A stretch of DNA of 49,779 nt from Cyclobacteriaceae bacterium. GTDB lineage: Bacteria; Bacteroidota; Bacteroidia; Cytophagales; Cyclobacteriaceae. The translations under genes and the position numbers were made by a program. Below, piece after piece: positions 6,666 through 16,600 of this stretch. The notes under the pieces were generated by a model. That model saw nothing but the letters and a program-made list of their open reading frames with translations, did not search any database and was not told the origin of the DNA. The stretch spans positions 1-49,779 of the forward strand of contig JAIBBB010000003.1 of assembly GCA_019694905.1 (NCBI GenBank), given 5' to 3'. Numbering within the stretch: position 1 is the first letter of the stretch; each line of letters opens with the position of its first letter.

Positions 6666-9311
6666 TTAGGAAATGGTACTGGGTGGTGAATCGTTCTTGA
6701 TTTCTGCTACAAAGGTAGACTTCAGCGGCTTTGAAAGCATCCTTCTAAGATAGGATTCTACTGGCAAAACCAGCAACGCCATGATTACCTGAAGGAAAAA
6801 CTCGATGACAGGTGAGCTTTTCAGGGTTATATATGATGCTATGCCGGTTTGGAGCAGCTGAATAAGCATGATCACGGTAAGCATAGACAGGACCTGGCTC
6901 ACAACCCGAAGCCTTGGATTGATGGATCCCAATTGCATAGAAAGCAGCACAAGAACCCCAAAGAACACAACCTCCAGCGCATAGAACCACGACTGCTTCC
7001 AGTAAGGTGGAGTAATCCGGAAGCTGACATCTACGAGTTCATTGACTGTACCAAAAAGATCCCTGGCCTGAACTTCGAGTTGGTAGTTCCCCACGGGCAG
7101 GAACGGGAAGTTGATCTGGTAGTTGGAAGCTGCCCAGGCTGACCATTCAGAGCTGAGTCCCCTCGTGCGATAGCGGTACTCTACCGTGTTCATTCCAACA
7201 TACTCAGGCTGCACAAATTCAAACGTAAGCGAATTCTCGAGCTGGTTGACAACTACATTGGTGTTGGCGCCAAGAGAATTCTGGGTGGTATAAATACTCC
7301 TCAGCTGAAGAGGAAACTTGGTCTTTCGCTCTCCAACCTGACGAGGATCAAATCGATATAATTCATTGGTGGCAGTAATAACCCAGTAGCCGTCTTCAGA
7401 AGGCGCAATGAACCGGATGTCCTCGAACAAGCTGAGCCACTCAAAATGGTTCTTCTTCTCCTGTCGTGGATCTACCGTTCTCCAACGATGACCATCGTTA
7501 AACCAGAAACTGCCCCCGGAAGCGAAGTACTTCCGCGGACCTGGTAATGAATCGTATGGGATGAACTTATCCTCCGCAGCATCATAGCTGTGAAACTGGC
7601 CAGAAGCAGCCAGGTAGATCTCATTGCCGATTGAAACGCCAACCGTTTCGTCCTGGTAGGGATGATCAAAAGGAACCGATCCTATGGAAGTGAGTTGGCC
7701 ATCTTCAATGGTTGCCTTATAAACTGCCGACCGGCCACACAGCCATAGATTCTCGAACTTATCCTCAAAAAAATAGTTGATGTCATCATAAAGCGTATCC
7801 AATCGGTGGGTATCTGTCCAGGTAGTCCCGGTAGGTTTGAGCGTTCGAATATTGCCCTCATACGTCGAAACCCAAAGTTCCTTTAGTGATGGCGACAGGA
7901 AGACAGCCCGCACAGGCGTTGCCACAACGGGCTTGCTTTTGGTGCCTGACACATCGCTCAATCCTGAAAGGCCTGCAGCCAATAGGTGGCCATTAACCGT
8001 TAGCAAATTGTTAACCTTGCCCTGAATGCCATCGACCTTGTGATAGCTGTACTGCAATCCCCTTAATACCCGCCGGGTACGGCGTTCAAGTTTTGGCTTT
8101 GCCTGCACTGTCTCCTTAGAAGCATCCTGCTTCTTCTTCTTCTTCAGAAATCCAAACAAGCCCTTCTTCTTGGTTGGCTCTTCCGCTGTTCCTGCTGTTG
8201 TTACTTGTTCATTACCACCGCTTGTCTCAACAAAATAGACCATCTCGTCATACAATTCGGCCTTTTCAAGTTTGAACAGGCCGAGCGAAGTGCCCACATA
8301 GTGACTTCCTCCATAGGTGGCTGCGCACAACAAGTTGCCTTCAAGTCCATTGTAGTGACTAAATGAGCGAAAAGGCATCTCCGGCGCAATCCGGCTGAAC
8401 CCATACTCATGCGCCACCCAAATTCCGTTATCGCGATCCACTGTCATAGCCATTACTTCATTGTCTGGAAGCCCGCTATGGTAGTTGACAATCTCTGAGG
8501 TCTCGCCTGTTGCCGGGTTTACGAAGACTACACCACCCCGGAGTGTACCAATGGCCAAAAGATCGGAAGACACAAATGCGCCATGAACAGGTCCGGCAGC
8601 GCTCAGGTATTCAGCATCCTTCAACTTCACTTCAGTAGCCTTGTTTCCGACAATGGTGAAGCAACGCCCGGCGGAAGTATAAACCACCGACAGCCCGGCT
8701 ATTGATGCGGCAAATGCAACATCTCCCGCCCCTGATGGCAATAACCGGGACGGCTTAAGCGATTCATCGACCAACTCAAGCAAGTAGTGATCTTCGGTAG
8801 TGATGTAGAGCTTTTCATTCACCAAAAAAAGGCCGGTCAAGGCAGACCCTGTGGGACTGGAAATTTCATGCAGTTGGCCCTCTTGAGAAACCCGAACCAA
8901 CTGATCTTCGGTGATCGCCCAGAGTTTGCCCTCGTGACTCACGGTTGTCCGGTACAATTTTCTCTTTGTAGTATCTGTTAGTGAATTGAAAACAAAATGG
9001 TGTTTCGAATTGACGCCAATCCGGCCCATCCCGTGCACACCAGCTGCACCGATCAATTGACCTGCTCCGGCGGAAACGGACAACACTGGATAGGGGACCG
9101 CAATGTTATACCAATTGCGGCCATCAAACTGAAGGACACCAGCGCGTGTAGCAAAATACAACATGCCCCGATCATCCTGAGTCATGTCCGTCGTTCGGTA
9201 ATTGATGGCATCATTGGCAGGGCGAAAGTGCGTCAGGAAATAGTGACCCTGCTGTGACCAGCCGGTAAGTATCCCAAGACTGCACAAGCAGGTAGCAAAA
9301 AATCGCTTCAT
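6666..9311 (-). CDS. Propeller/Y_Y_Y membrane sensor lacking a kinase domain
   Basis: I use the ATG at 9311 (MKRFFATCLCSLGILTGWSQ, a clear signal peptide) rather than a TTG at 9323, giving 881 residues. The N-terminal region resembles the two-component regulator propeller repeats of hybrid sensors (DDRGMLYFAT, NGIWVAHEYG, ENLWLCG). It is followed by a Y_Y_Y Ig-like domain at about 694-775 (VEYRYRTRGLSSEWSAW). Three or four membrane helices then fill 780-865, and the protein ends shortly after. No histidine kinase, receiver or cyclase domain follows. A very Lys-rich segment (about 380-410, encoded near 8085-8180) interrupts the propeller. It probably senses or binds something outside the inner membrane and signals through an unlinked partner. 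It lies downstream of a terminator, so it is separate from the caspase gene. Confidence 0.75.
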   Translation of the reverse strand: MKRFFATCLCSLGILTGWSQQGHYFLTHFRPANDAINYRTTDMTQDDRGMLYFATRAGVLQFDGRNWYNIAVPYPVLSVSAGAGQLIGAAGVHGMGRIGVNSKHHFVFNSLTDTTKRKLYRTTVSHEGKLWAITEDQLVRVSQEGQLHEISSPTGSALTGLFLVNEKLYITTEDHYLLELVDESLKPSRLLPSGAGDVAFAASIAGLSVVYTSAGRCFTIVGNKATEVKLKDAEYLSAAGPVHGAFVSSDLLAIGTLRGGVVFVNPATGETSEIVNYHSGLPDNEVMAMTVDRDNGIWVAHEYGFSRIAPEMPFRSFSHYNGLEGNLLCAATYGGSHYVGTSLGLFKLEKAELYDEMVYFVETSGGNEQVTTAGTAEEPTKKKGLFGFLKKKKKQDASKETVQAKPKLERRTRRVLRGLQYSYHKVDGIQGKVNNLLTVNGHLLAAGLSGLSDVSGTKSKPVVATPVRAVFLSPSLKELWVSTYEGNIRTLKPTGTTWTDTHRLDTLYDDINYFFEDKFENLWLCGRSAVYKATIEDGQLTSIGSVPFDHPYQDETVGVSIGNEIYLAASGQFHSYDAAEDKFIPYDSLPGPRKYFASGGSFWFNDGHRWRTVDPRQEKKNHFEWLSLFEDIRFIAPSEDGYWVITATNELYRFDPRQVGERKTKFPLQLRSIYTTQNSLGANTNVVVNQLENSLTFEFVQPEYVGMNTVEYRYRTRGLSSEWSAWAASNYQINFPFLPVGNYQLEVQARDLFGTVNELVDVSFRITPPYWKQSWFYALEVVFFGVLVLLSMQLGSINPRLRVVSQVLSMLTVIMLIQLLQTGIASYITLKSSPVIEFFLQVIMALLVLPVESYLRRMLSKPLKSTFVAEIKNDSPPSTIS

Positions 9312-9356
9312 GAGGGGGTGCAATGAATCGTCAATTTAACAGGATCAATGGCAAAC

Positions 9357-9384
9357 AAAAAAAGGTGAAGACGTCTTCACCTTT
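9357..9384 (-). terminator. Rho-independent terminator of the caspase-gene operon
   Basis: A perfect 24-base palindrome (9361-9384, AAAGGTGAAGAC and its complement) is followed on the minus strand by seven T residues (A-run 9357-9363 on the plus strand). It is 24 bases past the stop at 9408 and 46 bases before the sensor start. Confidence 0.9.
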
Positions 9385-9407
9385 CCTTTTGGGTGTTACT
9401 TCCGGGG

Positions 9408-10604
9408 TTACTTTACCAGAAACAAGAAATCACTTCCAGGGGCATTATCACCAAATTCCCCGATCTGCGGCGGATTCTTCAGTTTCTCCACGAATGAAAA
9501 AATCTCCTGAACAGTCAATATACCGTCTTTCCCTCCCTGTGATTGCAAGGCATCAATGAAACTCTTCGCAAACGGCGAGTGCTTTCCGGGAATACCATCC
9601 GAAACGTAGGTCTTTCCACCGGAAGTGAGATACCTGCGCGTCTTGTAGGTGAGCTTGCGCGTCAGGAACTCTGCCTGTGTTTGTTCACGGTAAACCTCAT
9701 CATCCTGGCCCCGGGCTGAAGCTACGGCCTGATCAAAAGTGCCCCCGAAACAAACGTCCATAGCGAGAAAGATGTGATCACATGGAACATTGTTGATAAT
9801 CGAGCGGAGTCGGTTGTGGGAGAGATAGGTAGTTTTTCCCTCGTCATTTAGCATCGACTCCTTGGTCACCACGAATCCTTCACCAAAAGTCTGGTCGTAC
9901 GTGCCGTGTCCGGCAAAAAATACAAATAACTGATCGAGGGGCTTATACTGTCGTTCGCCGTATTCCCGCAATTTTTTCAGAACTTCCGCCTGCGTAGGAT
10001 TCTCTACAATTTCGACCTTAAACTTATAGGTTCGCTTCAGTTCTTCGGCAATTGAACGGGAATCAAATACCGGATTCACAAGATCGGACCAGTTGTCATA
10101 CTGATCCGTGGCAAAGATAAGCGCATAGTCCGTGCGGTCAAGTTTGCTGGCATCTGCCAGCGCGGATGCCCCAACGACAACTTTGCGCCACGTGGTCGTC
10201 TTGATTCCCTCTTTATTCTCGGCAATCACTTCAATGTAATTTTCACCATCAAGCAGCGTGATGTTCTTCTCCAACACCGTGTGCTGCAGTTCGCCTTCCT
10301 TCAATTGTACATTCTGGGTCCCTCTCGAAGGCGTCTCCAGTGCTTCCTTGATATTGATGGTCACACCCTTCAATTCTGAGGTACTCGCTACATCAACTTT
10401 GATTTTGAATTTCGGCTCCTGGACATACGATGTCTCCGCTATGGGCGCGAGCCAGTTGACAACGGGTACGGTTGCAGTGACCAGTTTAGACTTGTCACTG
10501 AAATCAACCTCAAAGTCTGATGACCGTGTGGAAACGTTCTGCGCCCATGCAGTTGCCGCAAACAGCAACAACAATCCTGTGAATTTGATGCTTTTCATAT
10601 GCAT
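9408..10604 (-). CDS. Exported caspase-family (C14-like) cysteine protease
   Basis: The 398-residue protein begins with a signal peptide (MKSIKFTGLLLLFAATAWAQ after a possible MH extension), so it acts outside the cytoplasm. Residues about 45-145 look like an Ig-like domain. Residues 155-398 form a caspase fold with the catalytic dyad H233 (VFFAGHGTYD) and C285 (AMDVCFGGTFD), plus a later 'SPFAKSFIDAL' segment typical of the small subunit. No T9SS sorting domain is present, so a periplasmic or lipid-independent secreted location is likely. It begins five bases after the stop of the giant T9SS protein and probably shares its mRNA. A processing or regulatory role toward that protein is inference from position only. 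Cleavage specificity cannot be read from the sequence. Confidence 0.88.
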   Translation of the reverse strand: MHMKSIKFTGLLLLFAATAWAQNVSTRSSDFEVDFSDKSKLVTATVPVVNWLAPIAETSYVQEPKFKIKVDVASTSELKGVTINIKEALETPSRGTQNVQLKEGELQHTVLEKNITLLDGENYIEVIAENKEGIKTTTWRKVVVGASALADASKLDRTDYALIFATDQYDNWSDLVNPVFDSRSIAEELKRTYKFKVEIVENPTQAEVLKKLREYGERQYKPLDQLFVFFAGHGTYDQTFGEGFVVTKESMLNDEGKTTYLSHNRLRSIINNVPCDHIFLAMDVCFGGTFDQAVASARGQDDEVYREQTQAEFLTRKLTYKTRRYLTSGGKTYVSDGIPGKHSPFAKSFIDALQSQGGKDGILTVQEIFSFVEKLKNPPQIGEFGDNAPGSDFLFLVK

Positions 10605-10609
10605 AGAGT

Positions 10610-13600
10610 TTACTTACTCACAATTACTTTACCGGTAAGGGTGGTCTTCCCATGAGTGTTGTCAACAACCAATTTATATATGTAGAGTCCGTCGTTGTAC
10701 GCAGACACATCCCAGGTGGTTGTATGGAATCCGCCCGGATATTGCCCCTCCAGCAACGTCTGCACGCGGTGACCCATCAGGTCGTACGCTTCCATGACGA
10801 CTTTGCTTCCACCTGGAACATCCGGTAAACTAAATGAAATGTTGGTCCGGCTGTTGGTCGGGTTAGGGGTTGCCTGACCCAAAACCACTCCAGAAGGCCG
10901 AACCTTGTCCTTCAGTTCTGTGCCGTAGTAGAATTTGAATTCCCTGCTGCGAGACGGGTCAAAGGCATAGGAAGCGCTCGTGCGCATGTCGACAAGCTGT
11001 TGCGCGCGAACATCCAGCAAATACAACTCGAGATCGTTGTCGCCAAACAGCGAGGGATCCCAACGAAGTGTGGCAGGACCGTCGAGGTTTGTGTCTACCT
11101 CAAACGTCCAGGTATGCTCACGACTCGTTGCCACTACATCACGGGCAAACCGACCCGCGATGTGTTCCGGATGATTAGTGTACACTTCTGCATAGTCAAA
11201 GAAACGTGGAGGAACAAAGTCATCAAATGCGTCGCGGCCGTCTCTGGCATCAGGATGCATGCCAAAGCCTGAAAGTCGGGTAGTCTTCCCCCCTGATTCA
11301 AGTGCAAGATCAACTTCCCACTGATCGGATGCCAGATCCGATGAAGTGATCGAAGCCAGTCTTCCTCCTGGAGCGGTCTGACCTTTGAAAGGAATGCTGA
11401 TGGTCATTGCTGCATCCGCAAAAACAAACCCGCCTTCGTAAGGCTTAAGTCCATTGATGTCCACATACGTACCGCTGCTGAACCCCTTCAATGTACCCAC
11501 ACTGCCCGAAAGCCCATTGTAGCTAATTACATCTGACCACAAAATCTCTGACAAGTAGGGGTTCCCGATCTGATTCCAGCCTTGCACCAGATTGAGTTGG
11601 AACAGATTGCCGCGACTGTTCTGTGGCCCGGTGAGATTAGACCCAACCGAAACCTGAATATTATTCAGGATGTTAATGAAATATCCCTTGCCTCTGATGA
11701 GGGTATTAAATTCCGGAAACGTTGCCCACGCCGTCTGATCCTTGTATGTGAGAAGTTTCCATTTGGTATTGCCTTCCGTGCTTCCCAGGTCTGCGAGAAT
11801 GGAAGTAACGCTGTTATTGCTCAACTCGAATGGAATGGTGAAGATTTTCCAGTCACCGGGCTTGCCGCCAAAACCAAGAACGCTTTCAGGAACTTTAGGC
11901 GAGGGATACTGTATCCTGGTGACGTAGGTAGAAGTGCCAGTGGGCTGACGGGCAGTATTTCCTGACGGATCAGTGGCCTCAAAATAATATTCGAGACCAT
12001 TTTCGTCCGGCCATGCATCCTGCACTATCATGTCAAAATTGGTACCATTGGGCGATCCTGACAAAGAACTGTAACTCGTACTCGTTATTGCCCGATAATG
12101 CATCACTACAGACGAAACGCTCGACAGGTTATCAGAAACCGGAATTGACAAAGTCACTGTTCCAAACTGCTGGTTCCATGAAGTGGGTGCAGTAAAAGCA
12201 CCAAAAGACGGAGCAGTGTTGTCCAGTGGCGTCAAATAAGCTCCTGTCGCCGGTTGTGTCGTCGTGTTGCCCGTGCGATCCTTTGCAACAAAATAGTATT
12301 CCAGGCCTGTGCCCGCAAAAGCTGAGACCGGCACAATCAATTGGTACTGGTTGGCCTCACTTCCACTCAGGCTCATGCGCGCTTTCGTGTAGACACCCGC
12401 TTGCAGTGTGCTCCGGTAATACATGATCACCGAGTCCACAGTGAAGTTGTCCGTAACGGTTACCAGGAATGACTTTTGCGTAATGGTCTTGGGTACCATA
12501 TTTGTTTGGGCATTGTCAAATGTGATCAGTGGCGGTGTCGTTTCGTAAAGCGACAGTGTCTTTCCACTGGAAGGTGTTACTGAAGAATTACCAGTCTTAT
12601 CCTTTGCGGTGACAAAGAACTCCAGGCCAGTGCTGTTGTAGGCACTCTCTGATACTGTGTACTCCCAAAGTCCGCTTGCTGGCTTATAGATTGCAACTCC
12701 CTTTTGATAAGCCGAAACGGATCCTGCGCCACGGTAACTTACGATAACCGAATCAACCCCAAAGTTGTCAGTGACCCGGGCCTGGATTTTCATGGAAGCA
12801 AAGCCCTGCTCCAACAAGGCCGTATATGTCAGCGGTGTGGTGGGATCAAATACTGGAGGTACAGTCTCGTAGAGTGACTGCACCACGCCACTGGCAGGAT
12901 ACACAGCAGTATTGCCCGTCTTGTCCTTCGCCAGAACGAAAAACGTAACCCCAGTGCCATCGTAACTGCTCTCCGGCATATTGTATTCCCAGTTGCTGTT
13001 CGTGACGTTGTAAGTAGCAGGCGCTGTATTGTACGTACCGGTGCTTCCCGCCCCACGATAGTTTACAATGACAGAATCAACACTATAGTTATCCGTAACA
13101 ACCGCCTGAATCTTCATAGAATTAAAGCCCTTTGCCACTGTAGCGGTAAATGTCAAAGGCGTTGCCACATCGAACAGTGGAGGGGTGGTTTCATATAGCG
13201 ACTTTGCAGTGCCCGCAGCAGGCGAAACGGCTGAATTGCCGGTCTTGTCTTTGGCCGTTACAAAAAACTCAAGACCCGATCCGTTATAGCTTGACTCTGA
13301 TACACTATACTCCCAAAGTCCATTGCCTGCATTGAATGTCAGCGCACTCTTGCTGTAAGCTCCGCTGGCACCGGCGCCTCGGTAACTGACAATCACCGAG
13401 TCAACACCAAAATTGTCCGAAACAAGAGCCTGTATTTTCATCGTGTTAAATCCTTTGGACAAGGTTGCCGTGTACGTCAGCGGAGTAGTTGCATCGAACA
13501 CCGGTGGTGTTGTCTCATACAAGGATTGCGCTTTCCCGCTTGCTGGGTAGACTGCGAAATTACCAGTCTTGTCCTTGGCCGTCACAAAAAACTCCAACCC

Positions 13601-16600
13601 GGTGGCATTGAATAGACTTTCCGATGCACTGAACTGCCAGCTCAAAGTCGCACCACTGTAAGTGCCAATCAATTTGCCATAGGCTCCTGTACTGCCGGCA
13701 CCTCGGTAGCTGATGTTGACAGAGTCAACCGCGAAATTATCTGTCACAATCACCTGAATCGGCAACGAGCTGAAGCCCTTCGCAACCACTGCACTAAACG
13801 TAAGTGGTGTGGTTGGGTCAAATACAGGTGGAGTAGTCTCATACAAGGATGTATATATTCCGCTGCTAGGTGATACCTTGGAATTGCCGTCTTTATCCTT
13901 AGCCGTAACATAAAATTCCAGACCGGTAGGGCTATAATCAGATTCCGCAACCCCATACTGCCATTGCTGAGTAGTTGCATTATAGGTTGCGGGTGATGTC
14001 ACATAAGGGGAGGAACTGCCCGAGCCGCGATAACTGACCAACACAGAATCAACGCCCACATTATCTGTTACGCTGACGAGCAACTGCATGGTGCCAAAGC
14101 CCTTTGCAACTTGCGCGGAATAAGTCAGTGGTGTTGTAGGATCAAAGACCGGAGGGATATTTTCTATTGCCGTAAAGTTCCAGACTCCGGCTGTCATCGC
14201 CAGCGAAGGGTTACCGTAGATATCTTCGAATGCGCCAGCGTCAATGGTAACTTCATACTTTGTGAGATAACTGAAAGGGTTTGTGGGTGTAAATGTGATT
14301 TTGTTACCGCTCACCGTGCCAGCAGTTACAAAAAGGCTCTGAGCAGCTCCTGGCGGATTGATCGGAGTAATCGTAATCTTCTTACCCGGCATGGGGGTAG
14401 GCACCTCATCAAAAGTGATCGCCACCTTCGCGTCGAGTGCCGCGCCAGTGGCATTGTTGGCAGGACTCAAAGTAACGGGTACAGGACCAGCCGTGTCCTC
14501 CGTAATGGTTATCAGCTGGTTCACTGGAATATTGCTAAGTGTCTGCACGACTCCACTTGGCCATTTTACGGTAATGGAAACAAAAGAGGCAGAAGACAAT
14601 CCAAAATGCTGAATCAAACTGTTCTGACTCCCGTAACCGGTAAGCAAGGAAAGTTCACGAATCTGTGTCTTGCTTGGGAAGGTGGTGGTGGCGATCACTC
14701 TTGCGCCCAGCGCGGCCCTGTTGGATACGGTTCCAACCAATCGGACTTCGATCCAGTTTCTGGATGCAGTAGGGGTCAGGTTGTTGTGGTAGAGCAGGTT
14801 CGGAAGGTCAATCGGCGTGGTCTGGCCCTTTGTAGGATATACATCGAGAAAACCATCAACATCGTAATCCGCCATAGCCACTCCGATCTCAGCAACATTG
14901 GCCCCCAACAAAAGCTCTGTCGAAGTGGATTTGGTAAAAGTCCCTGTGCCGTCATTGATAAACAGTGAGTTTGCTGCATCATTAATGACCAACAAATCAA
15001 GATCTCCATCATTATCAATATCACCAAACGTACTGCCCCTCGATATGGTACCTCCTTCCTCTACCGGAGAAGTGGTGAGACTGGTAAAAATATCATTGCC
15101 ATCATTGCGGTATAATCGGTCATGCGCCACAGTGGGGTTAGCTCCCTGTGAACCGACATACAGATCGAGATCACCATCGTTGTCAATATCCCCCCAACTT
15201 GCCGTTCGGGCGAGGTTAAAAATGTCTGTTTCAAAAACAGTGCTCGTCACTTTTGCAAAGGTTCCTCCATTGTTTTTGTATAAAAGAATGGGGTTGCCCA
15301 GTGATGATGTCTCATTTAGTATCAGGATATCCTGATCACCATCGTTGTCGTAGTCTGCGGCTGAGATCATGCGACCGTTGCTCAGGTCTGTTGCCAAAGC
15401 GTCATTCGTGATCAACGTGAAGCCAGAGCCCGCTTCGTTTCTCAAAAGAATATTACTGGTCTCGGGAGTGCCTCCGCTGGTTATGCCGTTCCCAATATAC
15501 ACGTCGGCAAATCCATCCTTATTGTAGTCAGTAATCGCGAGTCCCCTGAATCCGGTCGCGCCGGGATATATGGACCCTGTGACTTTTATTTTGGTAAAAT
15601 CCCAACCGCCATTGTTTACCATCAGGATGTCCCCTAAGGATGAACTCCGCGCGATATACATATCCAGTTTGCCGTCATTGTTGTAATCAAAAATCCCAAT
15701 GCCCCGACTCACGGTGCCATCGTCTGGCAAATTGGAGAAGTTCCTGCGTGTAAAATTCCCTCCACCAATGTTCTCATAAAACACAGGCGGGACTGTCTGT
15801 CCCTTACTATTCGTAAAGGAAGGGGAGGCAATATCTTCGTCTCCATCGCCGTCCAGGTCACCCCAACTTACACCTTGTTGATTCTCCGTATTCAAGGTAA
15901 TGTCATTATCGACCGGCGAGAATAAAGTCGGCGTTGTTGTTACAGACACGTCACCTGAGGCGGCAGACTCTCCACTTGCGTTGAGCGCCGTAATCCGATA
16001 AGTGTAATTGGTGTTAGGTGTAAGGTTCTTGTCAAGGAAGATTTGCTTGGGATATAATACGGTCGCGATTTCATTGAATGGTCCTCCTGCGCCAGTATCA
16101 CTGCGATAGATCTTGAAGCTGGTTGCAAAAGGAGACAAACTGTAGTTGATAAGTACCTGGGTTGAAGAAATCAGATATCCATTTGCACTTGGCGCTGCTG
16201 GAATTGGATCCGTACTGTTGAGCGTCAGTACGCTGGTGCCATAAAACAGAGGCAAGCCAACGTCTGGAAGGGATTTCCAGTGCAATGTCAATGTCCCCGT
16301 TTGGGCATCCCAAGTACTATTGCCATTGTTAATATGGTAAAGGTCTTCAAAGAGCACATTTCCGCAGTTCTCAATGAAATAACCTTCATTCGCGCTCATC
16401 AGGGGATCTATGCCAAGACTGTAATCGTTTATGAAGTATTCCCCGGTGCTGGAAACCAGAATTTGCACGGACGAGGAAGTAAATGGTCCCGGGCCGGATG
16501 CAGTGCTGCCCGGGTCCGCGGTCACTGTCATTGTCCAGCTTCGGTTGGATGGAATAGAGTTGGGACAACCCACAGGTGCTGTAAAACTGAATTCATTTGA

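Noticed and set aside
9408-10604. Caspase-based antiphage or abortive-infection effector
   Set aside because: The protein has a signal peptide and no cytoplasmic sensor partner, and its neighbours are exported surface proteins, so an intracellular defence role is unlikely.
11905-14160. Possible CRISPR or DNA-level satellite array
   Set aside because: The repeats are ~322 bp, in frame and encode protein domains; there are no short repeats with unique spacers.
14111-14968. Long plus-strand open frame (285 codons) opposite the giant gene
   Set aside because: It is antisense to a well-supported coding region with clear domains, its composition (Arg, Cys, Ser-rich) is not protein-like, and it shows no motif.
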